A program made the position numbers and the translations under genes. From Butyricicoccus sp. (GTDB taxonomy: Bacteria; Bacillota; Clostridia; Oscillospirales; Butyricicoccaceae), in the NCBI GenBank assembly GCA_020025885.1, contig JAHHRJ010000002.1, positions 24,546 to 88,545 of the forward strand: DNA of 64,000 nucleotides, read 5' to 3'. Under the pieces are notes generated by a model. The model did no database searches. It had not been told where the DNA came from and worked only from the letters and a program-made list of their open reading frames with translations. Shown here piece by piece: positions 9,074-21,361 of the stretch. Numbering within the stretch: position 1 is the stretch's first letter; every line of letters starts with the position of its first letter.

Positions 9074-10374
9074 TGAAGGAAACAGGACAGAATGAGGCAG
9101 ACACTCGCCTGCGGTTGTTCAACCTGCTGGATAACCCCCGGCTGCGGATGCTGGTGGCGTTCGTACTGGCGGTAATCAGTTGGGTTATTGTTACAGTTGG
9201 CATTCAGCCGGGAACCGACCGGACGATTACCGGTGTTCCGGTGGATTTTTCCTATGATTCGGCGCGTTACAGCGTACAGGGCCTATCCATCGTGAACGAT
9301 CCCAAACAGACGGTATCCTTGAAGGTATACGGCAATGGGTCGGACATCGGCGGCCTGGACAAAGAAGATTTTGTAGTGTATCCCAAATACAATTCGGTCA
9401 AAGGCCCCGGACAGATCAACCTGTCGCTGGCTGTGAAGTGTATTTCGCAAACTGTCGATGCCAATAACATCAAAGTAAATGTGCACCCGGTCGATACCGG
9501 TGTGACGGTGGTATTCGATAAGGTAGAGGAAAAGAAAGTTCCGGTACGTATCGAAGCAAAGAACCTGGCAATCGAGGAAGGCTACACTCTGTACAAGTAT
9601 CAGCCGGTGCCGTCCGAAATCACGCTGATGGGACCGGAAAATGAACTGAAGAAAATTAAGGAAGCGGTTGCGCAGGTCACCGTGGAAGACAAGCTGAACC
9701 AGACCAAGACCCTGACTGCGCCGCTGACCTTTGTGAACGAAGCAGGCGAGCCGGTGGAACTGAAGTATGTCAAGCCAGAGGCAACCACGGCAGATGTTAC
9801 GCTGACCGTTTATCAAAAGGCGGAGCTGCCGCTGGCGGTTACACTGGTTAATACGCCCCCGGGATTTGATGAAACATCGCTGAAGTACACGCTGAGCCAG
9901 AAGACCTTGCAGGTTGCCGGCCCGGCCAGCGTGATTGAAAACATGAAAGAGGTCAGCATTGGCTCGGTGGACCTGAGCACCTTTGCATTGGACCGCGTGT
10001 ACGAACTGCCGGTGGAACTGCCCAACGGATTGGTCAGTGAAGAAAACGTCAGCACTGTGACGCTGAATTTTGAGACCTCGAACCTGGCCACAAAAACCTT
10101 TAATTTGAAATCCGACGCGGTGCAGGTAATCAATATGCCGGCCGGATACAGCTTAGATGTATTGTCCAACCGCATCCGCAATGTGGTTGTGTGCGGCCCC
10201 AAAAACGTGTTGGACGGCCTGACCGCAGAATCTGTGGTGGCACGCATCAATATGGATGAGCTGAACATCGTCACCGGCCAGCAAACTATCGCCGTAAACA
10301 TTTATGTACCGGCAGATAACCGAATCTTTGCCCTGGGCAATTACTCGGTGTCCTGCCAGATCGAGAGCCAGTAA
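9070..10374 (+). CDS. cdaR: CdaA regulatory protein CdaR (YbbR-domain)
   Basis: A 434-residue protein with one N-terminal membrane anchor (about 25-43) and four extracytoplasmic YbbR-type repeats, seen as repeated phrases such as PSEITLMGPENELKKIKEA and ASVIENMKEV and NVLDGLTAE, each ending a beta-rich module. CdaR proteins bind and tune CdaA. Translational coupling is likely, since ATG 9070 overlaps the cdaA stop. It overlaps the next gene by one base. Confidence 0.9.
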   Translation: MMKETGQNEADTRLRLFNLLDNPRLRMLVAFVLAVISWVIVTVGIQPGTDRTITGVPVDFSYDSARYSVQGLSIVNDPKQTVSLKVYGNGSDIGGLDKEDFVVYPKYNSVKGPGQINLSLAVKCISQTVDANNIKVNVHPVDTGVTVVFDKVEEKKVPVRIEAKNLAIEEGYTLYKYQPVPSEITLMGPENELKKIKEAVAQVTVEDKLNQTKTLTAPLTFVNEAGEPVELKYVKPEATTADVTLTVYQKAELPLAVTLVNTPPGFDETSLKYTLSQKTLQVAGPASVIENMKEVSIGSVDLSTFALDRVYELPVELPNGLVSEENVSTVTLNFETSNLATKTFNLKSDAVQVINMPAGYSLDVLSNRIRNVVVCGPKNVLDGLTAESVVARINMDELNIVTGQQTIAVNIYVPADNRIFALGNYSVSCQIESQ

Positions 10375-11966
10375 TGCTTTTAATTCGTAATATTCGCCTG
10401 CCCCTTACTGCGTGTGAAGGGGATGCTATTGCCCGTGCTGTGAAAATGGCACGGCTGCCTGCCGGAGAAATCGCTTCGGCTGGCATTTCCAAGTTATCTG
10501 TGGACGCGCGCCACGGCAAGCCGTCGCTGGTGTATACGGTTGCCATTTCGCTGCGCGACCCCATGCGCGAGAGCGCCTACCTGGGCAATCCTGCGGTTGC
10601 ACAGCAAAAAGAAGCTGTTTTGGAGCTGAAAACAGGTACCGAGCCTTTGCAAAATCGTCCTGTCGTGTGCGGCTTTGGCCCGGCGGGTATGTTTGCGGCC
10701 CTGCTGCTGGCACGGCAGGGCTTCCGTCCGCTGGTGCTGGAGCGCGGCCCTGCACTGGAAGATCGCGTAAAGGCGGTGGAACACTTTTCCGCAACCGGCG
10801 AGTTGAACCCCAACGGAAACATCCAGTTTGGTGAAGGCGGCGCAGGCACATTTTCCGACGGCAAACTGACCACGCGCATTGGCGATGCGCTGTGCGGCTA
10901 TGTGACGAAAGTGCTGCTGGAGCATGGCGCACCCAAGGAAATTGCCTGGCAACAAAAACCCCATGTGGGTACGGACCTTTTGCGCGGTGTGATCAAATCT
11001 ATCCGCAAGGAAATCGAGCAGCTGGGCGGCGAGGTCCGTTTTAATACTGCGCTGACCGGTCTGGTGCAAAGCGGCGGCAAGCTGGTCGGTATCGAAACCA
11101 CGGCAGGCCAGATTCCCTGTGAAGCACTGATTCTGGCGGTAGGCCACTCGGCACGTGATACTTTCGCCATGCTGATGGATTCCGGCCTGAAGCTGACCTG
11201 TAAGCCGTTCAGCGTGGGCTTCCGCGCTGAGCATTTGCAGAGCCAGATCGAAAAAAGCCTGTACCACGAAGCGGCAGGCCACCCGGCTTTGCCCAGAGGC
11301 GAATACCAGCTTTCCCAGCATGTGGGCGAGCGTTGCGTATACACGTTTTGTATGTGTCCCGGCGGCCGCGTGGTGGCATCTGCCAGCGAGGAAGGCCGTG
11401 TGGTAACCAACGGCATGAGCTATCATGCGCGTGACGGCAAAAATGCCAACGCAGCTGTGGTCGTCAGCGTGGACGGCCGCGATTTTGACCAGGACCCCCG
11501 CAAGGCAATCGAATTCCAGCGAGAGCTGGAGCGCCGTGCCTATCAGGCCGGCTGTGTGGCTGGTGCGTATGCGGCACCGGCTGAAAATGTCCAGAGCTTT
11601 TTGCAGGGCGAAGGCAAGCTGCGCATCGGTGCAGTGGAGCCTACCTATGATCGCGGCGTAGTTGCAGCAGATCTGGGCGCACTTTTGCCCGATGAACTGG
11701 CTGAAACGCTGCGTGCAGGTTTGCGTGCCTACGAGCGCAAACTGGCAGGCTATACCGGACCGGATGCAATCCTGACCGGTTTGGAAACCCGTACCAGCAG
11801 CCCTGTGCGTCTGGTTCGTACCGAAACCATGCAGAGCGAAACGCTGCAAGGCTTGTATCCCTGCGGAGAGGGCGCAGGATATGCAGGCGGCATTATGAGT
11901 GCTGCGGTGGATGGCTTGCGTGTGGCACGTACCATTTGCGAGCAGTATACGGCACAAAAGCAGTAA
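10374..11966 (+). CDS. FAD-dependent dehydrogenase (COG2509-type)
   Basis: A 530-residue flavoprotein. After an N-terminal domain of about 100 residues comes the dinucleotide-binding loop VVCGFGPAGMFAALLLARQG (about 98-117), then GNIQFGEGGAGTFSDGKL, a signature of this uncharacterised FAD oxidoreductase family, and a C-terminal PCGEGAGYAGGIMSAAVDGL, the second FAD-contact region. The substrate of the family is not established. ATG 10374 overlaps the cdaR stop (TAATG), so it is translated with cdaR, in the place where glmM is usual. Confidence 0.85.
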   Translation: MLLIRNIRLPLTACEGDAIARAVKMARLPAGEIASAGISKLSVDARHGKPSLVYTVAISLRDPMRESAYLGNPAVAQQKEAVLELKTGTEPLQNRPVVCGFGPAGMFAALLLARQGFRPLVLERGPALEDRVKAVEHFSATGELNPNGNIQFGEGGAGTFSDGKLTTRIGDALCGYVTKVLLEHGAPKEIAWQQKPHVGTDLLRGVIKSIRKEIEQLGGEVRFNTALTGLVQSGGKLVGIETTAGQIPCEALILAVGHSARDTFAMLMDSGLKLTCKPFSVGFRAEHLQSQIEKSLYHEAAGHPALPRGEYQLSQHVGERCVYTFCMCPGGRVVASASEEGRVVTNGMSYHARDGKNANAAVVVSVDGRDFDQDPRKAIEFQRELERRAYQAGCVAGAYAAPAENVQSFLQGEGKLRIGAVEPTYDRGVVAADLGALLPDELAETLRAGLRAYERKLAGYTGPDAILTGLETRTSSPVRLVRTETMQSETLQGLYPCGEGAGYAGGIMSAAVDGLRVARTICEQYTAQKQ

Positions 11967-12005
11967 GCTGAAGGGGTAACGGAAAGGAATAAAAAACAGG
12001 AAAAT

Positions 12006-13280
12006 ATGAAAACAGGTAAGGAAAATTTCGATTATTCCAATTTATATAAAAATACAGGCAATCCGCCACCCCAACAGGAAGGTACCCCGAACTACGGCAG
12101 CGGCTCTGATTTGGAGCGTATGCTGGAAGAACAGCTGCGCAGCGTGGGCCGCGCAGTAGACGAAGGCATGTCCTACGGATTTGCAAAGATGAACCGCGTG
12201 TTTGAGGATACCGACCGTTGGGAGCGTGTGACCGAGCGGCTGGCGTTTGCAGCAGACCGCATGAGCAGCCAGCTGGATCGCACGATCAGCCACGCCGTTG
12301 ACGCTTACAAGAAAAATAGTGAAAGTAAAGCAGACCCCCAGGCACAGAAAAACAGCCAGATTTGGCGCAAGCTGCGCAGCTCCGCTACAAAACGCCGCGT
12401 TTTGGGCATAGTGCTGTCCTTTTGGTGCGGTTTACTTGCAGTTGGTATGATTCTCCCCATGCTGGTTGAAACCAGCTTTATTGGCGGCTTTGCTGTCATG
12501 GCGGGTTTGGCGCTTTTGGGCCTAAGCTATGGTGTTGAAAACCTGCGGTTTGCACGGTTCGCAAGGGAGTTTGTCGGTGTGGCAGAGGGAAGAAACGTCT
12601 TTTCTCTGGATTATCTGGCAGGCGATATGAATATGCCGGAGCGCAAACTGCGCAAGCTGGTGCAGCGCTATCTGAATCGTGGCTGGCTGACGGCATGGCT
12701 GGATAAAGGCAAAAATACCTTGTATATGGACCTGGCTGACTGGCGCGCAGCGCGCGAAGAACAGACAGAAACCGCAAAGGAAGAACATCGCGAAGCGCAG
12801 CAGACCCAAACGGCTGATGCAACGAACCAGGCTGACGCCGAACAGGACCCGCTGGCAAAGCTGGAAAACTTTGTGGAGATTCTGGCAAAAGAATCCTGCA
12901 TGATGGCAGATGACGCACAGGCGGTGCAGGAGCTGAAAGAACTGGAAAAAACCAGCCGTGCCATTTTAAGCTGGACCCAAAAACACCCGGAAAGTCTGCC
13001 CAAGATTCGGCACCTGACCGAGCAGTATATTCCGCTGACGCTGAAGCTTTTGTATACCTACAACGATTTGAAGTTGCATGACGGCGATAACGCGGCACAT
13101 GTGCGAAAAGATATTGCAGGGATGCTGCATTCGTTGAATTTGGGCTTTTCTGCCTTGCAGGATAAGCTTTTGGACGAAGTTGCGATGGATGTTACCGGCG
13201 ATATTGCTGCGCTGCAGGGAATGCTGGCGTGGGATGGTTTGTCGGAAGATACGTTGTTTCAGGAAAAGCCCGGCCAGTAA
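12006..13280 (+). CDS. XpaC-like membrane protein of unknown function
   Basis: A 424-residue protein resembling the 5-bromo-4-chloroindolyl phosphate hydrolysis (XpaC) family. It has a hydrophilic N-terminus rich in Asn/Pro/Gln, two adjacent membrane segments at about 137-178 (IVLSFWCGLLAVGMILPML and GGFAVMAGLALLGLSYG), a winged-helix-like stretch near 200-245, an acidic Gln/Glu-rich linker, and a helical C-terminal domain from about 280. XpaC family members often sit with TelA-like proteins, but no telA is here. Function unproven. It lies between the FAD protein and recJ in the same direction. Confidence 0.65.
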   Translation: MKTGKENFDYSNLYKNTGNPPPQQEGTPNYGSGSDLERMLEEQLRSVGRAVDEGMSYGFAKMNRVFEDTDRWERVTERLAFAADRMSSQLDRTISHAVDAYKKNSESKADPQAQKNSQIWRKLRSSATKRRVLGIVLSFWCGLLAVGMILPMLVETSFIGGFAVMAGLALLGLSYGVENLRFARFAREFVGVAEGRNVFSLDYLAGDMNMPERKLRKLVQRYLNRGWLTAWLDKGKNTLYMDLADWRAAREEQTETAKEEHREAQQTQTADATNQADAEQDPLAKLENFVEILAKESCMMADDAQAVQELKELEKTSRAILSWTQKHPESLPKIRHLTEQYIPLTLKLLYTYNDLKLHDGDNAAHVRKDIAGMLHSLNLGFSALQDKLLDEVAMDVTGDIAALQGMLAWDGLSEDTLFQEKPGQ

Positions 13281-13348
13281 CCGGGCATGATGAGTATAAG
13301 AGAACATAAAATAATAGTGGAAGTAGAGAGTAGAAGGGAGAGCGCAAA

Positions 13349-15475
13349 ATGCAGTATCGCAGTTGGGAGCCGCGCGGTGTCGACCGTGTAGCAGCGGCAA
13401 ACCTGGCGAAGTGCCTGGCAGAGGAAGCGCTGTATGCAGACCCGGCACTGGAGGAATCTGCACTGTCTCCGGAAGCAATGACGGAGCGCCTTGCGCAACA
13501 AACAAAAAGCTATGTATTGCTGGCCGGTGTGCTGGCGGCACGCGGCATGACCGACCCAGAGCAGGTAATGGATTTTCTGGCGGCGGATGCGCCAATGTCC
13601 AACCCCATGCTGATGCAGGATATGGACAAAGCTTGTGCGCGGATTTACCGTGCTGTGGACGAAGGCGAAACCATCGTGGTCTTTGGCGATTACGATGTGG
13701 ACGGCGTAACAGCCACCGCACTGCTGTATCAGCATTTGAAATGCATGGGTGCAGACGTAAAATGCATGCTGCCCAGCCGGGAAGGCGATGGCTATGGCCT
13801 GAGCCGCCACACGGTAGATGCCATTCATAAGCACGGTTACAGCCTGATTATCACGGTGGATAACGGCGTTTCCGCAGTGGAAGAAGCTGCATATGCAACA
13901 GAGCTGGGCATGGATTTGATTATCACGGACCACCATCTACCGCCCGACCAGCTGCCGCAGGCAGTTGCTGTTGTGGACCCGATGCGTCCGGATGATACCA
14001 GTCCCTTCAAGGGATTGTCCGGTGCCGGCGTTGCGTTCAAGCTGTGCGCGGCGCTGGACGAATGTATGCCGGAGCAGGTGCTGGATTTCTGCGGCGATTT
14101 GGCAGCGATGGGCACCATCGCAGACGTGATGCCGCTTGTTGGCGAAAACCGTACTCTGGTAGCGGCTGGCCTGGCCATGCTGCAAAACAGCGACAGACCC
14201 GGTATCCGTGCATTGTTGGAAATCACAGGCTTGGCGGATAAGAACATCACGGCAGAAAACGTCAGCTTTGCGCTGGCACCGCGCATCAACGCGGCAGGCC
14301 GTATGGATAGTGCCGTGACCGCTTTGCAGCTTTTATTGTGCGAGGATGAAGACCGCGCGGAGGAGCTGGCAGCAAAGCTGAACGAAGAAAATCAGAACCG
14401 CCAGAAAATCGAACAGGACATTGCTGCCGCTGTACAGGCACAGCTGGATGCAGACCCGTCTTTGCGTGAGCAGCGCGTGGTTGTAGTATGCGGACATGGC
14501 TGGCATCCTGGCGTAATCGGCATCGTTGCAAGCCGCTTGGTGGAGCAGCTGGGCCGGCCGGTAATGGTAATCAGCGTTGACGAAAAAGGCGAAGGCCGCG
14601 GCAGCGGACGCAGCCTGGGCAGCTTGAATCTGCACGACTGCATTGCATCCTGCTCGGATTTGCTGATTCGTTATGGCGGCCACGCAATGGCGGCCGGCCT
14701 TTCAGTGGAAGAACAAAACATTCCGGCGCTGCGCCGCCGTATGAACGAATGGGCTTTGCGGGAAGTACCTGTGCTGAAGCGTCCACCGCTCCAGCCGGAT
14801 TTGTCGCTTCAGCTGGATAAAACCAATCTGGACGCAGTGCGCGCACTGGACCGCCTGGCACCTTTGGGCAGCAAAAACCCGCCCCCCATCTTCCTGTTGG
14901 AAAACGTGCAGATCGATGGCGTGTATCCGGTTTCTGAAGGCCGCCACACGCGCGTTCGGCTGCGGCAGGGAAACACTAGCCTGTACGCGGTATATTTCGG
15001 CATGACACCCCCCAGCTTTGCCTATGGCATTGGGGACAGGGTCGATGTAATTTTGAACCTCTCGGTGTACGAAGCACGCGGCGGTGCCCAGTATTCGGGC
15101 CGCATTGTGGATATTCGCCCGGCGGGGCTGGGCAATGCACCGGCCAGCCAGGCAGAACTGTTTGAAGGCTTCTGCGGCGGTGCAAAGCTGTCGGACGAAC
15201 AAAAAACACTTTTGTACCCCACCCGAAAGGATATTGCGGCAGTGTATCAAACGCTGCGCAGCGGTATGTGGCATGCGGACGATTTGCAGCCGCTGTTTGC
15301 ACGCCTGGGCGCGGATCAGGCAGGTAAAATCATGGCCGGCATTACAGCGCTCAAGCAGCTGGGGCTGGTAACAGAACAAGAAAATAACGGCGCCACCGTG
15401 CTGGCGCTTGTCCCCACGGCGGAGAAAAAAGATCTGGCGTCTGCGCCGATCCTGAAACGTATGGAGGATATGTAA
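13349..15475 (+). CDS. recJ: Single-stranded-DNA exonuclease RecJ
   Basis: A 708-residue DHH-family 5'-3' exonuclease for recombination and repair. The DHH core has VVFGDYDVDGVTAT (about 110-122), DNGVS, IITDHHLPP (about 191) and the later PRINAAGRM; the DHHA1 domain carries GWHPGVIGIVASRL and YGGHAMAAGLS, followed by an OB-fold and a C-terminal extension of about 150 residues that is common in Firmicutes RecJ. Start ATG 13349 follows GGGAGAGC. It is separated from rel by two bases, so the pair is very probably co-transcribed. Confidence 0.95.
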   Translation: MQYRSWEPRGVDRVAAANLAKCLAEEALYADPALEESALSPEAMTERLAQQTKSYVLLAGVLAARGMTDPEQVMDFLAADAPMSNPMLMQDMDKACARIYRAVDEGETIVVFGDYDVDGVTATALLYQHLKCMGADVKCMLPSREGDGYGLSRHTVDAIHKHGYSLIITVDNGVSAVEEAAYATELGMDLIITDHHLPPDQLPQAVAVVDPMRPDDTSPFKGLSGAGVAFKLCAALDECMPEQVLDFCGDLAAMGTIADVMPLVGENRTLVAAGLAMLQNSDRPGIRALLEITGLADKNITAENVSFALAPRINAAGRMDSAVTALQLLLCEDEDRAEELAAKLNEENQNRQKIEQDIAAAVQAQLDADPSLREQRVVVVCGHGWHPGVIGIVASRLVEQLGRPVMVISVDEKGEGRGSGRSLGSLNLHDCIASCSDLLIRYGGHAMAAGLSVEEQNIPALRRRMNEWALREVPVLKRPPLQPDLSLQLDKTNLDAVRALDRLAPLGSKNPPPIFLLENVQIDGVYPVSEGRHTRVRLRQGNTSLYAVYFGMTPPSFAYGIGDRVDVILNLSVYEARGGAQYSGRIVDIRPAGLGNAPASQAELFEGFCGGAKLSDEQKTLLYPTRKDIAAVYQTLRSGMWHADDLQPLFARLGADQAGKIMAGITALKQLGLVTEQENNGATVLALVPTAEKKDLASAPILKRMEDM

Positions 15476-15477
15476 TT

Positions 15478-17808
<2,331 letters not shown>

Positions 17809-17809
17809 A

Positions 17810-18265
17810 ATGCGAGCAGTAATTCAGCGTGTAACTTCGGCTTCGGTGTCGGTAAACGGTGGCCCGGAGCGTAAAATCGGCCAGGGCTTGATGATTTTAT
17901 TGGGTATCAAGGATACCGACAGCCTGGACATCGTGCCCAAACTGGCAGAAAAGTGTGCAGGTCTGCGCATCTTTTCCGATGCGGAAGGCAAATTGAATTG
18001 CAGCGCCAAGGAGCTGGGGCTTTCTGCACTGGTGGTGTCCAACTTTACACTGTACGGCAACACCAAAAAGGGTATGCGCCCCAGTTTTATCGCAGCAGCA
18101 AAGCCGCCGCTTTCCACCCAGGCATACGAGCTGTTTCTGGAAGAAATGAACAAGCAGGGCTTGAAAGAAGTCCAGCACGGTGAATTCGGCGCGGATATGC
18201 AGGTGTCACTGGTCAACGATGGGCCGGTTACCATCGTGATGGACACCGATGAATGGAAGAGGTAA
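17810..18265 (+). CDS. dtd: D-aminoacyl-tRNA deacylase
   Basis: A 151-residue DTD that removes D-amino acids from tRNA. The two active-site motifs are visible: SNFTLYGNT (family SQxT-type) and the C-terminal NDGPVTIVMDT (GPVT). Length is normal. It starts one base after the rel stop, and the following MBL gene begins 4 bases after its own stop, so it belongs to a tight operon. Confidence 0.95.
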   Translation: MRAVIQRVTSASVSVNGGPERKIGQGLMILLGIKDTDSLDIVPKLAEKCAGLRIFSDAEGKLNCSAKELGLSALVVSNFTLYGNTKKGMRPSFIAAAKPPLSTQAYELFLEEMNKQGLKEVQHGEFGADMQVSLVNDGPVTIVMDTDEWKR

Positions 18266-18269
18266 CAGC

Positions 18270-18872
18270 ATGAAATTTTTTCAGTTGAATGGTCCGGCAC
18301 CGCTGTTTACAAACAGCTTTCTGCTGATTTCCGAAGGCGGCCACGGCGCCATCATCGACCCGGCGGCTTCGGCAGAAGAATATAACCGCATCCTGAGCCG
18401 GGAAGGCGCAACGCTGACCCATATTTTCTGCACGCACGGACATTTTGACCATGTGGGCGCAGGCGAACAGCTGCGCACGCAGTGGGGCGCAAAGCTCTAT
18501 TGCGAGCCGTCTGATTTGAACAGCCCCTGGCTGTATCCGCTGACCGTAAGCGACAGCGGCTATACCGAAGGCCAGCCCATCAGCGTGGATGAATTGACCT
18601 TTACCCCGTGGCATACGCCCGGCCATACCCCCGGCAGCGTGTGCATTCTGTGCGGTGACTGTCTGTTTACCGGCGATACGCTATTTGCCGGTGGCGCAGG
18701 CCGAACCGATATGGACGGCGGCAGCTATCCCCAGCTGATTGCCAGCGGTAAAAAGCTCAAGCGGCTGCCCATCTCTGCCGAAACTAAGGTCCTGCCCGGA
18801 CACGAAGGCACTTCGACCTACGGCTATGAAATGGAAAACAATTATTTTATCACGGTAATGTGTCAGGATTGA
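18270..18872 (+). CDS. MBL-fold metallohydrolase (glyoxalase II-like)
   Basis: A 200-residue metallo-beta-lactamase-fold hydrolase with the zinc motif THGHFDHVGAG, later H-binding TPGHTPGS, GDTLFAG and PGHEG. These small Firmicutes proteins next to dtd and hemZ resemble hydroxyacylglutathione hydrolases or YqgX, but true substrates are mostly unknown. The long frame starts 7 codons earlier inside dtd; ATG 18270 after GAAGAGG is preferred. Confidence 0.85.
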   Translation: MKFFQLNGPAPLFTNSFLLISEGGHGAIIDPAASAEEYNRILSREGATLTHIFCTHGHFDHVGAGEQLRTQWGAKLYCEPSDLNSPWLYPLTVSDSGYTEGQPISVDELTFTPWHTPGHTPGSVCILCGDCLFTGDTLFAGGAGRTDMDGGSYPQLIASGKKLKRLPISAETKVLPGHEGTSTYGYEMENNYFITVMCQD

Positions 18873-18883
18873 CAGGAGATTGC

Positions 18884-20350
18884 ATGAAAATTTATATCAC
18901 AGGCCTTGCTTCCGGCTATGATGTGGAGCATTTGGTGCGGCTGTTCTTTCCGCTGGCACCGCTGACGGCAGAAAAACCGGAGGAAACGGAAGATGCGGTG
19001 TGCGCTGATTTTGGCGCAAAAGAAATGACGGCTGTACTGGTGCAGAACGGCGAAAAAACCGTTCGCACTGCGCCGCTGCCGCCGGAAGACGTAAAACAGG
19101 ACCAGGCACTGGCTGGCCTGGTATATGATTTGCTGCGGGAAAAAACCGGCATTCGTCCCGCCTGGGGCAAGCTGACCGGTGTTCGCCCGGTGCGCCTGAT
19201 TCATGACGAGCGTGCACACGGTGCATCGGAAGCAGAAATCGAATCCTACTTTATCGACCATTTTGACTGCACCCGCGAAAAATTTGAGATGATTCGCAAT
19301 ATCGCCAACGTGCAGGAGCATATTCTGGAAAAGGGCCGCGGCGACCGATATTACAGCCTTTACATCGGCATTCCGTTCTGCCCGTCCCGCTGCAGCTATT
19401 GCAGCTTTGTCAGCTGCAACCTGGACCGTGACCGCAAGCTGGTGCAGCCTTATGTGGACGACCTTTGCGAGGAAATCCGTGCCATTCGGGACCAGGCAGA
19501 GCATAATCACATGCATCTGTGCAGCATTTACATCGGCGGCGGCACACCCACCAGCCTGTCGGCAGCGCAGCTGCGCCAGCTGATGGAAACGGTCAAGGAA
19601 TGCTTCGACCTGTCCGACCTGCTGGAGTACACCGTAGAGGCAGGCCGCCCGGACTGCACCGATGCAGAAAAGCTGGCTATCATCAAGGAGCTGGGCGCAA
19701 CACGCATTTCCATCAATCCCCAGACCTTCTCGGACCAGGTGCTGGCTAACATCGGCCGTAAGCACTCGGCAGAGGATATTGTGCGCTGCTACAAAGAAGC
19801 ACGTGCCGTGGGCCATCAGGACATCAACATGGACCTGATTGCCGGTCTGCCCGGTGATACGGTCGAAGGCTTTGAAGCAAGCCTGCGCCGTGCCATCGCG
19901 CTGGACCCGGAGAACATCACCGTGCATACGCTGACGCTGAAGCGCGCCTCCCGCATTATGATTGAGGGACAGGCCGACCAGGAATACGCCGATGTGGCCG
20001 CCATGCTGGAAAAATGTCATCTGCTGGTAGAGGCAGGCTACATTCCGTATTACCTGTACCGCCAGAAGAACACCCTGCAAAATCTGGAAAACGTGGGCTG
20101 GTGTAAACCGGGCCATGAGGGATATTATAATATCTACATCATGGAAGAAATCCATGCCATCCTTTCCGCAGGCGCAGGCGGCAGCACCAAGCTGGTGCGT
20201 CCCGGCGAAATTCAGCGCATTTTTAACTACAAGTATCCGCAGGAATATGTCCAGCGTTTCGATGAAATTCTGGAGCGGAAAAAAGGAGTCACTGCGTTTT
20301 ATGAGCAAGAAACTGATCCCAAAGCGGCTGGTGGAAATCAGCCTGTTTAA
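18884..20350 (+). CDS. hemZ: Oxygen-independent coproporphyrinogen oxidase-like radical SAM protein HemZ
   Basis: A 488-residue radical SAM protein of the HemN/HemZ family. An N-terminal domain of about 160 residues specific to HemZ precedes YIGIPFCPSRCSYCSF, the CxxxCxxC cluster motif, then YIGGGTPTSL, and NMDLIAGLPGDT. Some members of this family are coproporphyrinogen dehydrogenases and others are heme chaperones, so the enzymatic role is inferred; no other heme gene is in the window. Start ATG 18884 follows CAGGAG. The 3' end overlaps the following kinase by 50 bp. Confidence 0.85.
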   Translation: MKIYITGLASGYDVEHLVRLFFPLAPLTAEKPEETEDAVCADFGAKEMTAVLVQNGEKTVRTAPLPPEDVKQDQALAGLVYDLLREKTGIRPAWGKLTGVRPVRLIHDERAHGASEAEIESYFIDHFDCTREKFEMIRNIANVQEHILEKGRGDRYYSLYIGIPFCPSRCSYCSFVSCNLDRDRKLVQPYVDDLCEEIRAIRDQAEHNHMHLCSIYIGGGTPTSLSAAQLRQLMETVKECFDLSDLLEYTVEAGRPDCTDAEKLAIIKELGATRISINPQTFSDQVLANIGRKHSAEDIVRCYKEARAVGHQDINMDLIAGLPGDTVEGFEASLRRAIALDPENITVHTLTLKRASRIMIEGQADQEYADVAAMLEKCHLLVEAGYIPYYLYRQKNTLQNLENVGWCKPGHEGYYNIYIMEEIHAILSAGAGGSTKLVRPGEIQRIFNYKYPQEYVQRFDEILERKKGVTAFYEQETDPKAAGGNQPV

Positions 20351-21242
20351 TATTGCTGCCATGCAGCCGGACGAGCTGATTCGGGACGGCGAACAAGCTT
20401 ACCGTCACCGTTTGGAAAAGGCGGCTGACAGTATTCTGGAATCCAGCGCAAAAATCATTATGCTGACAGGCCCTTCCAGTAGCGGCAAAACCACAACCAG
20501 CATCGAACTGGCCGAAACGTTGCAGCAGCGCGGCACGCCTGCGCAGGTGCTCAGCCTGGATAACTTTTTCATCGGCGCGGAAAATTACCCCATCCTGCCC
20601 AACGGCAACAAGGACTACGAAAGCCCTGCCACGCTGGATATGCCGGAAATTAACCGCTGTCTAGCTGAACTGAACGAAAACGGTGCAACGGATGCACCGG
20701 TGTATGATTTTGCCCACGAAAGACGCGCAGATTATCGCCAGCACATCGATTTGCACGGCGGCGTGTGCATCATGGAAGGTATCCATGCACTGAATCCGCT
20801 TTTGACCGAGCTTTTGCCGGAGGACGGCGTGTTTTATATTTACGCCGGCCTGCGGGAGGAATACGCCTGTGAAGGTATCCGCACCATCAGCACGCGAGAA
20901 ATCCGCCTGTGCCGCCGTGTCCTGCGTGACATGATGACACGCGGCCACAGCCCGGAAAAGACGCTGGCTATGTGGAACGACGTGCTGGAGGGAGAAAACC
21001 AGTATGTGCGCATCTACAAGCCGCGTGCAGATTTGATTCTGGATACCTCCTTTACCTACGAGCTGGGCGTGATGGCCGGTCTGGTGGATAAGGCACTGCA
21101 TATGCTGGACCCGAACTGCCCCTATTACGAACGAATGGAGCAGGCAGCAGCCTTGTTTGCGGACGTGCGCAAGATCCCGGTAAGCAGCGTACCCAAGGAC
21201 AGTATGCTGCGAGAATTTTATGGGGCTTTCCATAACGAATGA
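20301..21242 (+). CDS. Uridine kinase-like nucleoside kinase
   Basis: A P-loop kinase of about 313 residues with Walker A GPSSSGKTTTS, the uridine-kinase-type region LSLDNFFIG, YDFAHERRADYR, and EGIHALNP. Related Firmicutes proteins are often about 550 residues with an N-terminal TGS/threonyl-tRNA-synthetase-like part; this one lacks it. The start is uncertain: the open frame extends back to 20115 inside hemZ, but ATG 20301 (MSKKLIPKRL) has AAAAGGAG upstream, though at a long 12-nt spacing. The 50-bp overlap with hemZ suggests coupled translation. Confidence 0.75.
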   Translation: MSKKLIPKRLVEISLFNIAAMQPDELIRDGEQAYRHRLEKAADSILESSAKIIMLTGPSSSGKTTTSIELAETLQQRGTPAQVLSLDNFFIGAENYPILPNGNKDYESPATLDMPEINRCLAELNENGATDAPVYDFAHERRADYRQHIDLHGGVCIMEGIHALNPLLTELLPEDGVFYIYAGLREEYACEGIRTISTREIRLCRRVLRDMMTRGHSPEKTLAMWNDVLEGENQYVRIYKPRADLILDTSFTYELGVMAGLVDKALHMLDPNCPYYERMEQAAALFADVRKIPVSSVPKDSMLREFYGAFHNE

Positions 21243-21277
21243 GTTTATGACCAGTTTGTAAAATACACGCTGGCACA

Positions 21278-21306
21278 TTGCGCAGACGATAAAGCTGCGG
21301 TATAAT
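21278..21306 (+). promoter_or_regulatory. Promoter of zinc-ribbon protein gene
   Basis: TTGCGC at 21278-21283, 17-bp spacer, TATAAT at 21301-21306, 56 bp before the start codon. Confidence 0.6.
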
Positions 21307-21361
21307 GATGAAAACCTCAACTGGTTATGATTGCGCATTGCGCAAGAAAGTAGGTGTCACC

